Shown: piece by piece, positions 49,345 to 59,320 of the stretch
Position numbering within the stretch: the first letter of the stretch is position 1
How the letters are laid out: each line of letters begins with the position of its first letter
Origin: Janthinobacterium sp. 17J80-10
Lineage (GTDB): Bacteria > Pseudomonadota > Gammaproteobacteria > Burkholderiales > Burkholderiaceae_D
Direction of reading: 5' to 3'
Assembly (NCBI RefSeq): GCF_004114795.1
Contig: NZ_CP035311.1
Location: 2,976,001-3,040,000 of the forward strand
Length of the DNA stretch: 64,000 nt
Program-made: the position numbers and the translations under genes
Notes under the pieces: model-generated
The model's database searches: none
Told to the model about the DNA's origin: nothing
The model's input: the letters and a program-made list of their open reading frames with translations, nothing else

Positions 49345-50883
49345 ATGACTCAGCACACTGCTCCAGCATCCGACAACGCAGCCCAGCCGCTCGACGAAGG
49401 CTCCATCATCGGCGAGCGCCGCGCCAAGCTGGCGGCGATCCGCGAGAAAGGCGTCGCTTTCCCCAACGATTTCCGTCCCGCAAACAAGGCAGCCGACCTG
49501 CAGGCGCAGCACGGCGATGCCGCAGCTGAAGCGCTGGAAGAACAGGCCATCAAGGTATCGGTGGCTGGCCGCATGATGCTGAAGCGCGTGATGGGCAAGG
49601 CCTCCTTCGCCACGCTGCAGGATGCCTCCGGCCCCAAGGCTGACGGCCGCATCCAGCTCTTCATCACGAAGGACCTGCTCGGCGAGGAAGCCTACGACCT
49701 CTTCAAGCACTATGATCTGGGCGACATCCTCGGCGCCGAGGGCACGCTGTTCAAGACCAAGACGGGCGAGCTGTCGGTGAAGGTGACGACCCTGCGCCTG
49801 TTGACCAAGTCGCTGCGCCCGCTGCCGGACAAGTTCCATGGCCTGGCCGACCAGGAAACCAAGTACCGCCAGCGCTACGTCGACCTGATCATGAGCGAGG
49901 AAACACGCCGTACCTTCAAGGCGCGCACCGCCGCACTGTCGTCGATTCGCCGCTTCATGGAAAAGAATGACTTCATGGAAGTCGAGACGCCCATGCTGCA
50001 TGTGATTCCTGGCGGTGCCGCGGCCAAGCCTTTCATCACCCATCACAATGCGCTGGACATGCAGATGTTCATGCGCATCGCGCCGGAACTGTACCTGAAG
50101 CGCCTGGTGGTCGGCGGCTTCGAGCGCGTGTTCGAAGTCAACCGCAACTTCCGCAACGAGGGCGTTTCCCCGCGTCACAATCCGGAATTCACGATGATGG
50201 AATTCTATGCAGCCTACGTGGATTACCAGTGGCTGATGGAATTCACCGAGCAGGTGATCCGCCAGGCCGCCGTCGATGCGCACGGCACGGCCAGCCTGAC
50301 TTACCAGGGCCGCGAACTTGACTTGAGCAAGCCGTTCGAGCGCCTGACCATCGTCGGCGCCATCAACAAGTACGCGCCGCAATATACCGGCGAACAGTTG
50401 CACGACGAGGCATTCCTGCGTCATGAATTGCGGCGCCTGGGCGTCAAGCCGCACGCGCATGCCGGCCTGGGTGCACTGCAACTGGCGCTGTTCGAGGAAA
50501 CTGCCGAGGCGCAGTTGTGGAACCCGACCTACATCATCGATTACCCTGTCGAAGTCTCCCCGCTGGCACGCGCTTCCGACACCGTGCCGGGCATTACCGA
50601 GCGCTTCGAGCTGTTCATCACCGGCCGCGAGATTGCCAACGGTTTTTCCGAGCTGAATGACGCCGAAGACCAGGCTGCGCGCTTCCAGGCGCAGGTTGCC
50701 GCCAAGGAAGCCGGCGACGACGAAGCCATGTATTACGACGCCGATTACATCCGCGCGCTCGAATATGGCTTGCCGCCGACGGGCGGTTGCGGCATCGGCA
50801 TCGACCGCCTGATGATGCTGATCACCGATTCACCCAATATCCGCGACGTCATCCTGTTTCCGCACTTGCGCCGGGAAGACTGA
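49345..50883 (+). CDS. lysS: Lysyl-tRNA synthetase (class II)
   Basis: LysRS charges tRNA-Lys. The 512-residue protein starts [20 protein letters not shown]. It has an N-terminal OB-fold anticodon domain (about 60-180) and the class II motifs: motif 1 [21 protein letters not shown], motif 2 [20 protein letters not shown], and motif 3 [16 protein letters not shown]. It is coupled with prfB in the same order as in E. coli (recJ-prfB-lysS). A terminator follows at 50906-50930. Confidence 0.97.
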   Translation: MTQHTAPASDNAAQPLDEGSIIGERRAKLAAIREKGVAFPNDFRPANKAADLQAQHGDAAAEALEEQAIKVSVAGRMMLKRVMGKASFATLQDASGPKADGRIQLFITKDLLGEEAYDLFKHYDLGDILGAEGTLFKTKTGELSVKVTTLRLLTKSLRPLPDKFHGLADQETKYRQRYVDLIMSEETRRTFKARTAALSSIRRFMEKNDFMEVETPMLHVIPGGAAAKPFITHHNALDMQMFMRIAPELYLKRLVVGGFERVFEVNRNFRNEGVSPRHNPEFTMMEFYAAYVDYQWLMEFTEQVIRQAAVDAHGTASLTYQGRELDLSKPFERLTIVGAINKYAPQYTGEQLHDEAFLRHELRRLGVKPHAHAGLGALQLALFEETAEAQLWNPTYIIDYPVEVSPLARASDTVPGITERFELFITGREIANGFSELNDAEDQAARFQAQVAAKEAGDDEAMYYDADYIRALEYGLPPTGGCGIGIDRLMMLITDSPNIRDVILFPHLRRED

Positions 50884-50905
50884 CCGGTTTTGCTTGCGAT
50901 ACATA

Positions 50906-50935
50906 AAAAGGGCCGTTTTGCGGCCCTTTTTTATT
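50906..50935 (+). terminator. Terminator after prfB-lysS
   Basis: AAAAGGGCCG and CGGCCCTTTT form a 10-bp stem with a TTTTG loop followed by more T residues. It lies 22 bases after the lysS stop. Confidence 0.9.
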
Positions 50936-51063
50936 GTGGGCTGTAATTATCTTTTCTTGAAGAAATTTTAATTTTTTCGACATGCATGGTGAAACTTCAG
51001 CATTGCCTTTAAAATCACATTTTGTGGTAGGTCGCCGCTTCTCTCTTTCCCCCGGACTGTGCA

Positions 51064-54000
51064 TTGACAAAAATTAAGTCGTTCCGTGCCCCGTGGTCCG
51101 TCCGCTCCTACCTGCTCTGCCTGGTATTGGCGTGCCTGTTGCCAGGCGTCCTAGGCGCAGCTGCCCTGTTTATTTTTCAATATCAGGAAAGCCGCACGCA
51201 ACTGCAAAAAAATACCATTCTGACGGCACGCGCTTTGGTGCAGACGGTGGACCACCAGTTGCTGAGCGTCCAAGCCGTTGCACAAACCCTGGCGACTTCC
51301 GAGGCATTGCGGCTCCACGACCTTGCAGTGTTTCACCAGCAGGCGCGCGCGGCCATGAAGCAGGTCGGCCTGGGCAATAACGTGGTGTTGCGTGACATGG
51401 CCGGCCGGCAAATTCTCAACACGGCAGTGGAGTTTCGCACGCCACTGGCGCCAACAGCGGCGCCAGACCAGGTGCGCGACATTTTTGCGTCCGGCAAGCC
51501 GAAAATCAACGACATGTTTGTCGGCCCGGTACTGAAACGCCCCGTCATGAGCGTGGATGTCCCTGTCATCATCGACGGCAAGGTTAGCTATGCCCTCGGG
51601 GTTGGCGTCCTGCCGGAGCATTTCGACAGGATCCTCAAGTCGCAACGCTTGCCGCCAGACTGGCTGGTCGTGATCGTCGACAGCGCCGGCACGATCATTG
51701 CACGTTCGCATGCTTCAGAACGCTTCATCAACGAGAAAGCATCGCCCGATTTACTCAAGGCCTTGCAACGCGCGCCCGAAGGCGGGATTAAAGCCATCAC
51801 GAAGGAAGGCGTTTCCGTATTGTCTTTTTTCAGTGAGTCGCCAGTCACGCACTGGCGCGTGGCCATTGGCATCCCGCGCGACACGGTAGAAAATGCACTG
51901 GCACAAACCCTCTCGCTGCTGGCGCTTGGCGTGGCGTCCCTGTTTGGCGTCGGATTGTTCCTGGCATGGTTCATGGGAGGAAAAATCGCCTTTTCCGTCA
52001 GGGCGCTCACGGCCCCCGCCAGCGCGCTGGGAAGCGGCGCTACCGTCGAGGTTCCGCCCCTGCACATCCAGGAAGCTGCCGAAGTCGCGGCGGCAATCGG
52101 GCGCGCAGCCAACTTGCTTAATGAACATTCCGCCAGCTTGCGCGACAAGGAGCTGGAACTGGCCGAAGCGCATCGCCTTGCCAAGTTCGGCACCTGGCAC
52201 TGGGATGCGCGCACGGATGCCATCACCACCTCCCAGTCGGTCCCGACCATTTTTGGCGAGGAAATTCATTCCTTTGCCCAGACGCGGGGCACGCTGCTGT
52301 CAGAAGATACCTGGCAGATGGTTAACGAGGCGACGAATGAGGCCGTCCGCACGGGAACCGGGTATGACCTGGAATTGACGATCCAGCGCCGTGATGGCGC
52401 GGTGATTTGCCTTCACTCGAAGTGCCAGGCCGTCTGGAATCAGGCGCACGTCGTCATTGGACTGCGCGGGACGGTGCAAGACATTACCGAACGCAAGAAA
52501 GCCGAAGAGAAATTGCGCGAGTCCGAAGAGCGTTTTCGCCTGGTGGCCGACAACATTACGCAGCTGGCCTGGATCACGGACGGTGAAGGCCAGCCGCTAT
52601 GGCTCAACCGCCGCTTCCTGGAATTTACCGGCACGACCCTGGAGAGCATGAAAAACAAGGGCTGGCGCAAATTGCACCACCCCGACCATCTGGACGATGC
52701 CATTGTAAAATTCGGCCAGCACCTGACCAGCGGCGAACCGTGGGAAGACACCTTCCCGATGAAGGGCGCTGACGGACAGTATCGCTGGTTCCTGTCGCGC
52801 GCCATCTCGCAACGCGATGCCTCCGGCCGCATAGTCCGCTGGTTCGGTACCAATACGGATATCACGGCGCTGCGGGATGCCGATGAGGAATTGCAAAAAT
52901 TTAAATTCTTCAGTGACTGCGCCAATGATGGCTTGATGCTGCTCGACCAGCAGGGGCATATCCTGTACGCGAACAAGCTGGCGTGTGAACGCCTTGGCTA
53001 TAGCGAACAGGATATGCTTCGGCTGAATATTTCCGCAATCGATCCCCAGCACACGGCACAAGAGTTTGCCGCGATATTCGCACGCAGCAAGCAACACCGG
53101 ATACCCCCCTTTGAAGGCGTGCATCAGCGCAGGGATGGCACCACCCTGACTGTGGAGACAGCCGTCGCCGTGCTTGAGCACAAGGGAGAATGGTTGATGT
53201 TTGCCACTGCGCGCGACATTACCGAGCGCAAGCAGGCCGAGCTGCGCGTGCGCGAAGCTGCCCTGCACGACCCGCTGACCAGCTTGCCGAACCGGGCACT
53301 GGTATTCGAATATTGCGGCCGCCTGCTGGCTGCCGCACGCCGCAACCATAGCCGGGGCGCCCTGATGTTCATCGATCTTGACCGCTTCAAGCCGGTCAAT
53401 GATCTTTACGGCCACGAGACGGGCGACCGCCTGCTGCAGGAAGTCGCCAGCCGCCTGGTGGATTGCGTGCGCGATGAAGACCTTGTCGGGCGCATTGGCG
53501 GCGACGAGTTTGTCGTGGTCCTGCCCTATATCGAATCCGAGCGCGAGCGCGTGGCGCGGGTCGCGCAGCACGTCTGCGACAGCCTCGAGCAGCCGTTCCG
53601 GATCGACGGACTGGAGCTGACGATCTCCGCGTCGATCGGCATCAGCTATTTCCCCGACCATGCCACTGAAGTCAGCACGCTGCTGCATGCCGCCGACCTG
53701 GCCATGTATCTCGCCAAGCAATCCGGCAGGGCCAATTACCAGTTCTATACGCCCGGCCTGGAAGAGCGCGCCGAGCAGACGCTGCTGCTGGAAGTCCGGC
53801 TCAAGCAGGCACTCAAGCAGGGTACGCTCAAGCTGCACTACCAGCCCGTCATCGACATCCGCAGCGGACAGCTTGCAGGCGCCGAAGCGCTGGTGCGCCT
53901 GGCAGACGAGCATGGCGTCGAGTCCGTCGGGCCCGCCACCTTCATTCCCGTGGCGGAGTCGACCGGACTGATCGGCGAACTGGGCGAATGGGCGCTGCAG

Positions 54001-54579
54001 GAAGCTTGCCGGCAGCAGATGGCGTGGCGGCGCGCGGGACTGACCACCCGGGTGGCGATCAATGTTTCGCCCTTGCAGTTCCGCCAGCGCGGGTTTGCCG
54101 AGCGGCTGAGCGAAATCATTGCCAGCTCCGGCATTGATCCCGCCTGCCTCGAGATCGAAGTGACCGAGAGCGCGGTCATGGAAAATGTCAGCGACGCCAT
54201 CGAACTCCTCAGAAAGATCAAGATGCTGGGGGTCAGGGTAGCACTCGACGATTTCGGCACCGGCTATTCCAGTCTCAGCAGCCTGAGCAACCTGCCGCTC
54301 GACAAGCTCAAGGTCGACCAGTCATTCGTGCGCCGCATCGAGCGCGACAAGGCAAGCCGGTCCGTGACGGAGGCGATCATCGCGCTGGCCCGCAGCCTGA
54401 ATCTCCAGGTGGTCGGCGAAGGCATCGAGTCCGAGTTCGCACTCCATTACCTGGCCAGGCAAGGCTGCAATCTCGCCCAGGGATACTGGTTCAGCCGGCC
54501 CCTGCCGCCGGATGAATTTTTTTCGTGGTACCGCAATCGCACCGATGATCGGCGCCTGCAACTCACCGGACAGGCCTGA
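51064..54579 (+). CDS. Membrane-anchored PAS-GGDEF-EAL cyclic-di-GMP enzyme
   Basis: The 1171-residue protein has a first membrane helix (about 16-38), a periplasmic sensor region of Cache/CHASE type (about 40-275), a second helix (about 277-303), PAS-type domains (about 370-480, 490-610, 620-740), a GGDEF cyclase with an intact GGDEF (812-816) and an EAL phosphodiesterase with EAL at 941-943 and the DDFGTGYSSLSSL loop. Both catalytic sites look intact, so it could make or break c-di-GMP; which dominates is unknown. The start is a TTG at 51064, since no ATG or GTG lies upstream in frame before a stop. Upstream and downstream genes are unrelated. Confidence 0.88.
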   Translation: MTKIKSFRAPWSVRSYLLCLVLACLLPGVLGAAALFIFQYQESRTQLQKNTILTARALVQTVDHQLLSVQAVAQTLATSEALRLHDLAVFHQQARAAMKQVGLGNNVVLRDMAGRQILNTAVEFRTPLAPTAAPDQVRDIFASGKPKINDMFVGPVLKRPVMSVDVPVIIDGKVSYALGVGVLPEHFDRILKSQRLPPDWLVVIVDSAGTIIARSHASERFINEKASPDLLKALQRAPEGGIKAITKEGVSVLSFFSESPVTHWRVAIGIPRDTVENALAQTLSLLALGVASLFGVGLFLAWFMGGKIAFSVRALTAPASALGSGATVEVPPLHIQEAAEVAAAIGRAANLLNEHSASLRDKELELAEAHRLAKFGTWHWDARTDAITTSQSVPTIFGEEIHSFAQTRGTLLSEDTWQMVNEATNEAVRTGTGYDLELTIQRRDGAVICLHSKCQAVWNQAHVVIGLRGTVQDITERKKAEEKLRESEERFRLVADNITQLAWITDGEGQPLWLNRRFLEFTGTTLESMKNKGWRKLHHPDHLDDAIVKFGQHLTSGEPWEDTFPMKGADGQYRWFLSRAISQRDASGRIVRWFGTNTDITALRDADEELQKFKFFSDCANDGLMLLDQQGHILYANKLACERLGYSEQDMLRLNISAIDPQHTAQEFAAIFARSKQHRIPPFEGVHQRRDGTTLTVETAVAVLEHKGEWLMFATARDITERKQAELRVREAALHDPLTSLPNRALVFEYCGRLLAAARRNHSRGALMFIDLDRFKPVNDLYGHETGDRLLQEVASRLVDCVRDEDLVGRIGGDEFVVVLPYIESERERVARVAQHVCDSLEQPFRIDGLELTISASIGISYFPDHATEVSTLLHAADLAMYLAKQSGRANYQFYTPGLEERAEQTLLLEVRLKQALKQGTLKLHYQPVIDIRSGQLAGAEALVRLADEHGVESVGPATFIPVAESTGLIGELGEWALQEACRQQMAWRRAGLTTRVAINVSPLQFRQRGFAERLSEIIASSGIDPACLEIEVTESAVMENVSDAIELLRKIKMLGVRVALDDFGTGYSSLSSLSNLPLDKLKVDQSFVRRIERDKASRSVTEAIIALARSLNLQVVGEGIESEFALHYLARQGCNLAQGYWFSRPLPPDEFFSWYRNRTDDRRLQLTGQA

Positions 54580-54704
54580 AACGGCGCAGCGTTTGTTACA
54601 AAGGCTTACACCTGACACACCTTGCCGTCTATGTTCGATGAAACTTTCCTCTGATAATTAGTTCATAGGAAGACAACATCAACATTTCAAGCATGGGAGC
54701 CTTT

Positions 54705-55403
54705 ATGGAAGCCAATCACAAGCCGAACCGCATTCACCCTCTTGTGGCAATTGCCGCCGTTGCCGTCACCGTCCTGAGCATCACGGGCGTGGCGGCCATT
54801 ACCGGCCTGCTGCCGGCATCCCACGGCGAAAGCGGCCCGGGCAGCGCTTCGGTTGCGCACATGTTTGCGCCGGTGCCCGCCGCAACGGGCGATGCCGCCG
54901 CAAATTTCACCACCCCCGTCGAGCCGAAAGCGCAGCTTGCCGCGAATGACGCGGAAAAGCCGGTGCCCCAGGCGGCCCAGAAGCCAGCCGGCAATGAACA
55001 CCAGGGCACCCGCCCGGCGTCCAGCGGTTACCGGCAGCACACTACCCAGGTAGCGCAGGCGCGCGCCACATGCCGCGACTGCGGCCGCGTGGAAGCGGTT
55101 ACGCCAGTCAAGGAACAGGGCCAGGCCAGCGGCGTGGGCATCGTCGCCGGCGCTGTGCTGGGCGGCGTGCTTGGCAACCAGGTTGGCGGCGGCAATGGCA
55201 GGAAGCTTGCGACGGTCGCCGGCGCTGTGGGCGGCGGCTATGCCGGCAATGAAGTGGAAAAACGCACCCGCGCCACCAGTAGCTATCAGGTACGCGTGCG
55301 CATGGAAAACGGCACGTCGCGCACCTTCCGCCAGACCAGCGACAGCTGGCGCGTGGGCGACCGCGTGCGCATCGTCAACGGCGAACTGACCATGCGCGGA
55401 TAA
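54705..55403 (+). CDS. Glycine-zipper 2TM-domain envelope protein
   Basis: The 232-residue protein starts MEANHKPNRIHPLVAIAAVAV, with one N-terminal membrane anchor (about 12-37) and a long Ala/Pro-rich spacer. The C-terminal region holds the glycine zipper GIVAGAVLGGVLGNQVGGGNGRK and ATVAGAVGGGYAGNEVE, followed by a small basic beta domain (YQVRVRMENGTSRTFRQTSDSWRVGDRVRIVNGEL). Such proteins are often called 17-kDa or SmpA/OmpA-like surface antigens, and function in the envelope is unclear. GGGAG lies 6 bases from the chosen ATG; an ATG 12 bases upstream has no such site. CRDCGR contains two cysteines at the end of the spacer. Confidence 0.8.
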   Translation: MEANHKPNRIHPLVAIAAVAVTVLSITGVAAITGLLPASHGESGPGSASVAHMFAPVPAATGDAAANFTTPVEPKAQLAANDAEKPVPQAAQKPAGNEHQGTRPASSGYRQHTTQVAQARATCRDCGRVEAVTPVKEQGQASGVGIVAGAVLGGVLGNQVGGGNGRKLATVAGAVGGGYAGNEVEKRTRATSSYQVRVRMENGTSRTFRQTSDSWRVGDRVRIVNGELTMRG

Positions 55404-55422
55404 GGCGAAGATCCCTTGTAAA

Positions 55423-55456
55423 AAGGGCGGCCCGTAATGAGGCCGCCCTTTTTTAT
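55423..55456. terminator. Bidirectional terminator between the glycine-zipper gene and iscX
   Basis: AAGGGCGGCC and GGCCGCCCTT form a 10-bp stem with a CGTAATGA loop, with A-run on the left and T-run on the right, so it can serve both convergent genes. The iscX stop touches its right end. Confidence 0.85.
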
Positions 55457-55647
55457 TTAGCCTCTTCGATCCAGGCCGCCTGGATCGCTTCAAGGATCTT
55501 TTCGCCCGAACGCTTGTGGTCGTCGTCGAAGCCATCGAGCTCGCAGACCCAGTTATGCAAGTCGGTAAAGCGCACGGTGAGCGGGTCGATGTCCGGGTAC
55601 TTGTCGTGCAAGTCTTCCGCGATCTGAGTAATGTCGGTCCATTTCAT
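55453..55647 (-). CDS. iscX: Fe-S assembly protein IscX
   Basis: IscX (YfhJ) is a small acidic protein that binds IscS and iron and controls Fe-S assembly. The 64-residue protein starts [37 protein letters not shown] and is of standard size. It is the last gene of the isc operon, 10 bases after fdx. Confidence 0.92.
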   Translation of the reverse strand: MKWTDITQIAEDLHDKYPDIDPLTVRFTDLHNWVCELDGFDDDHKRSGEKILEAIQAAWIEEAK

Positions 55648-55657
55648 GGCGGTGCCC

Positions 55658-55996
55658 TCAATGATTTTCGCTGACCTGGTTGATCGTGTACTTCGGAATC
55701 TCGATCACGAGGTCTTCGTCGCCGACCACTGCCTGGCAGGACAGGCGCGATTGCGCTTCCAGTCCCCAGGCCATGTCGAGCAGGTCTTCTTCCTTTTCCT
55801 CGGCTTCGTTCAGGGATTCGAAGCCTTCGCGCACCACCACGTGGCAGGTGGTGCAGGCGCAGGATTTTTCGCAGGCGTGCTCGATCTCGATATCGTGCTC
55901 GAGCAGGGTATCGCAGACGGTCTTGCCTTTTTGCGCCTCGATGACGGCGCCTTCGGGGCATAGGGTGGCGTGGGGAAGGACAACGATCTGGGGCAC
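55658..55996 (-). CDS. fdx: [2Fe-2S] ferredoxin of the ISC system
   Basis: The adrenodoxin-type ferredoxin supplies electrons for cluster assembly. The 112-residue protein has the ligands C42, C48, C51 and C87 in the pattern [10 protein letters not shown] and SCQAVVG; an extra C46 and C28 and C13 are also present. It lies between hscA and iscX, with 38 bases from the hscA stop. Confidence 0.95.
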   Translation of the reverse strand: MPQIVVLPHATLCPEGAVIEAQKGKTVCDTLLEHDIEIEHACEKSCACTTCHVVVREGFESLNEAEEKEEDLLDMAWGLEAQSRLSCQAVVGDEDLVIEIPKYTINQVSENH

Positions 55997-56034
55997 AGGC
56001 TACCTCGGGTTCAAATGGGTTGTTGGTTACGGCT

Positions 56035-57900
56035 TCAGGCGATTTCGTCGAGCTTCTTGCCGGACAGCGCCTGGCGCACGCTGCGGTCCATGCGGCGCGC
56101 GGCAAAGTCTTCCGTGCCGGCGGCCAGCGCCTGCACCGCCGCCTTGATGGCGTCGTGGTCATTGCCCTGCGCCTGCCGGCGCAAGCCTTCGACCAGACCC
56201 GCGATTTCGCTGCGTTCTTCTTCCGTCAGGAGATTGGCGTCGGCTGCCAGCGCCGACTCGGTGGCCAGCAGGATGCGCTCGGCCTCGACCTGCTCTTCGC
56301 GCAGCGCGCGCGACTGCATGTCGCTCTCGGCCAGGGTGAAGGAATCCTGCAGCATCTTGGCGATTTCGTCGTCCGACAGGCCATAGGAGGGCTTGACAGT
56401 GATCGACGATTCCACGCCCGAGCGCAGCTCGCGCGCCGACACGGCCAGCAGGCCGTCGGCATCGACCTGGTAAGTGATGCGGATGCGCGCCGCGCCGGCG
56501 GCCATCGGCGGAATGCCATGCAACTCGAAGCGCGCCAGCGAGCGGCAGTCGGACACCAGTTCGCGCTCGCCCTGCACCACGTGGATCGCCAGCGCTGTCT
56601 GGCCATCCTTGAAGGTAGTGAATTCCTGCGCGCGCGCGCAGGGAATGGTGGAATTGCGCGGAATGACCTTTTCGGCCAGGCCGCCCATGGTCTCGATGCC
56701 CAACGACAGCGGGATGACGTCCAGCAGCAGCCAGTCGTCGCCCGGCGCGCGGTTGCCGGCCAAAAGATTGGCCTGGATGGCGGCGCCCAGCGCCACCACG
56801 CGGTCGGGGTCGATATTGGCCAGCGGCGTGGTCTTGAAGAATTCGCCGACGGCCTTGCGGATGTGCGGCATGCGCGTGGCGCCACCGACCAGCACGACGC
56901 CATCGACATCCTCTTCCGACAGGCCGGCGTCGCGCAGCGCCTTCTTGCACGGCGCCATGGTTTTTTTCACCAGGTGCTGGGTGATCTCGACGAAGGTCGC
57001 CGCGGTCAGGGTCAGGTGGACCTGCTCGCCGCTTTGCAGCACGGCGTCGATCTGGGTTTCGGACTTGGTGGAGAGAAGTTCCTTGGCTTCGCGCGACTTC
57101 ACCATCAACAGGCGCGTGTCCTGGTCCGACAGCGGCGCCAGCTTGGCCTGCTCGATGATCCAGCACAGCAGGCGGTGGTCGAAGTCGTCGCCGCCCAGGG
57201 CAGAATCACCGCCCGTGGCCAGCACTTCGAAGACGCCCTTGGTCAGCTTCAGGATGGAGATGTCGAAGGTGCCGCCGCCGAGGTCATAGACGGCATAGAT
57301 GCCTTGCGAATTGTGGTCGAGACCATAAGCGATGGCCGCCGCGGTTGGCTCGTTCAAGAGGCGCAGCACATTCAGGCCGGCGAGTTTTGCCGCATCCTTG
57401 GTGGCCTGGCGCTGGGCATCGTCGAAATAGGCCGGCACCGTGATCACGGCGCCCACGAGCTCATCGCCGAGCGCGTCTTCCGCATGCTGGCGCAGGGTTG
57501 CGAGGATTTCCGCCGAGACTTCAACCGGGCTTTTGACGCCGGCCACGGTCTTCAACTGCACCATGCCCGGGGTATCCAGGAAGTCATAGGGCATGTTCTC
57601 GGCGTGGGCAATATCCTTCAAGCCGCGCCCCATGAAGCGCTTGACCGAGACAATGGTATTTTTCGGGTCGCTGACCTGGGCGGCCTGCGCCTTGTAGCCG
57701 ATGTTGGCGTGGCCGCTGGGCAGGTAGCGCACGACCGATGGCAACAGCGCCCTGCCCTCCTCGTCGACCAGCACTTCCGGGATGCTGCTGCGCACGGTTG
57801 CGACCAGCGAATTGGTGGTGCCGAGGTCGATCCCGACCGCCAGCCTGTGCTGGTGCGGCGCGGTGGACATGCCCGGCTCGGAAATTTGCAGAAGCGCCAT
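56035..57900 (-). CDS. hscA: Fe-S cluster chaperone HscA
   Basis: HscA is the specialised Hsp70 that, with HscB, releases clusters from IscU by binding its LPPVK motif. The 621-residue protein has the Hsp70 ATPase signatures ([42 protein letters not shown]) and a C-terminal substrate domain and lid. It is shorter than DnaK, as normal for HscA. It starts [12 protein letters not shown] and lies 13 bases after hscB. Confidence 0.96.
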   Translation of the reverse strand: MALLQISEPGMSTAPHQHRLAVGIDLGTTNSLVATVRSSIPEVLVDEEGRALLPSVVRYLPSGHANIGYKAQAAQVSDPKNTIVSVKRFMGRGLKDIAHAENMPYDFLDTPGMVQLKTVAGVKSPVEVSAEILATLRQHAEDALGDELVGAVITVPAYFDDAQRQATKDAAKLAGLNVLRLLNEPTAAAIAYGLDHNSQGIYAVYDLGGGTFDISILKLTKGVFEVLATGGDSALGGDDFDHRLLCWIIEQAKLAPLSDQDTRLLMVKSREAKELLSTKSETQIDAVLQSGEQVHLTLTAATFVEITQHLVKKTMAPCKKALRDAGLSEEDVDGVVLVGGATRMPHIRKAVGEFFKTTPLANIDPDRVVALGAAIQANLLAGNRAPGDDWLLLDVIPLSLGIETMGGLAEKVIPRNSTIPCARAQEFTTFKDGQTALAIHVVQGERELVSDCRSLARFELHGIPPMAAGAARIRITYQVDADGLLAVSARELRSGVESSITVKPSYGLSDDEIAKMLQDSFTLAESDMQSRALREEQVEAERILLATESALAADANLLTEEERSEIAGLVEGLRRQAQGNDHDAIKAAVQALAAGTEDFAARRMDRSVRQALSGKKLDEIA

Positions 57901-57913
57901 AAACTATTGTTTC

Positions 57914-58429
57914 CTAATCGCTGACCAGGTCAAAAATCCTGGCCACTTCATCTTCGAATTTTTCGACGAACATCATGCGCCGCACGCCAAGCGCGGCCGC
58001 ATCGAAATCGCCGGCATCAAGCCGTGCCGCGAGGTTGGCAATTTCCGCCTTGCGCGCGGCAAGCAACTCGCCTTCCAGGCTTTCCAGTTCACCGATGTCT
58101 TTTGCGGCATGGGCGTCTTCCAGCGCTTCGCGCCATTCCATCTGCTGCATCAGGAAGGCTGGCGGCATGGCGGTATTGGATTCGACCTGGAGGTCGACGC
58201 CGTTGAGTTCGCACAGGTACTTTGCCCGTGCAAGCGGTTTTTTCAGGGTCTGGTAAGCCTCGTTGGCGCGCGTCGCCCACTGCATGGCCACGCGCTTTTC
58301 GGCGCCGCTGGCGGCGGCGAAACGGTCCGGGTGGGCCTGGTTCTGCACTTCGTGGTACGCGCGGTCCAGCGCTGCGAGGTCGATCTCGAAGCGCTGCGGC
58401 AAATGGAAAAGTTCGAAGTGCGTCTTCAT
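57914..58429 (-). CDS. hscB: Fe-S co-chaperone HscB
   Basis: HscB is the J-domain partner of HscA and binds IscU. The 171-residue protein begins MKTHFELFHLPQRFEIDL and has the HPD motif in QAHPDRFAAASGAEKR of the J domain, followed by a helical IscU-binding domain (about 85-171). The gap to iscA upstream is 83 bases, the longest inside this operon. Confidence 0.95.
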   Translation of the reverse strand: MKTHFELFHLPQRFEIDLAALDRAYHEVQNQAHPDRFAAASGAEKRVAMQWATRANEAYQTLKKPLARAKYLCELNGVDLQVESNTAMPPAFLMQQMEWREALEDAHAAKDIGELESLEGELLAARKAEIANLAARLDAGDFDAAALGVRRMMFVEKFEDEVARIFDLVSD

Positions 58430-58512
58430 GATTGTGGGAAAGAGTTTGTAAGCCGCGCAGGCGGCGAACTACTCTGTCCCCAACTGACTTTCAGGCTTTT
58501 GATTTGGTGGCT

Positions 58513-58836
58513 TTAAATACGGAAGCTTTCGCCGCAGCCGCACTCATCCTTCATGTTGGGATTGCGGAACTTGAAGCCTTCGTTCAAGCCTTCGCGCGCA
58601 AAATCCAGCTCGGTGCCATCGATGTACGGCAGGCTCTTGGGATCGACGAAGACTTTCACGCCATGCGATTCGAACACCTGGTCATCGTCGCTGCTCTCGT
58701 CGACATACTCGAGCTTGTAGGCCATGCCCGAGCAGCCGGTGGTGCGCACGCCGAAACGCAGGCCAATGCCCTTGCCGCGCCGCTCGATGTAACGGCTGAT
58801 GTGTTTTGCCGCCTTTTCCGTCAATGTAATCGCCAT
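58513..58836 (-). CDS. iscA: Iron-sulfur cluster assembly protein IscA
   Basis: IscA is an A-type carrier for [4Fe-4S] assembly. The 107-residue protein has the three conserved cysteines C35 (TTGCSGMAY), C99 and C101 (DECGCGESF). It starts [13 protein letters not shown]. It is in the standard iscS-iscU-iscA order. Confidence 0.96.
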   Translation of the reverse strand: MAITLTEKAAKHISRYIERRGKGIGLRFGVRTTGCSGMAYKLEYVDESSDDDQVFESHGVKVFVDPKSLPYIDGTELDFAREGLNEGFKFRNPNMKDECGCGESFRI

Positions 58837-58900
58837 CTTGCTTTCCTCAACGCCTCCCGTACCGGGAAGGAATTTACCGCACCTGCCTGTCGCCTGCTAC

Positions 58901-59299
58901 TTAAGCCGTTTCCTTGGCCGCGCCGTGCTTGGCCTGGTAATCCTGCACTGCCGCCTTGATGGCGTCTTCCGCCAGGATCGAGCAGTGGATTTTTACCGGC
59001 GGCAGCGCCAGCTCTTCGGCAATCTGGGTATTCTTGATTGCCAGCGCCTGGTCGAGCGTCTTGCCCTTGACCCATTCGGTCACCAGCGAAGATGAAGCAA
59101 TCGCCGAGCCGCAGCCATAGGTCTTGAACTTTGCATCCTGGATCACGCCGTCTTCGCCGACCTTGATCTGCAGCTTCATGACGTCGCCGCATGCCGGGGC
59201 GCCGACCATGCCGGTACCCACCGTCTCGTCGCCCTTTTCGAAAGCGCCAACGTTGCGCGGGTTTTCATAGTGGTCGAGGACTTTTTCCGAATATGCCAT
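58901..59299 (-). CDS. iscU: Fe-S scaffold protein IscU
   Basis: IscU is the scaffold on which clusters are built. The 132-residue protein has C37, C63, H105 and C106 in place and the HscA-binding LPPVK at 99-103. Asp39, the residue that tunes cluster transfer, is conserved. It starts MAYSEKVLDHYENPRNVG. It precedes iscA by 64 bases and follows iscS by 21. Confidence 0.97.
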   Translation of the reverse strand: MAYSEKVLDHYENPRNVGAFEKGDETVGTGMVGAPACGDVMKLQIKVGEDGVIQDAKFKTYGCGSAIASSSLVTEWVKGKTLDQALAIKNTQIAEELALPPVKIHCSILAEDAIKAAVQDYQAKHGAAKETA

Positions 59300-59320
59300 T
59301 TTGTACTCCTGTATGTGCTG

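Noticed and set aside
56020-57924. Long open frame (634 codons) on the forward strand opposite hscA
   Set aside because: The Hsp70 motifs are on the reverse strand; the forward product has no recognisable feature and is an antisense shadow.
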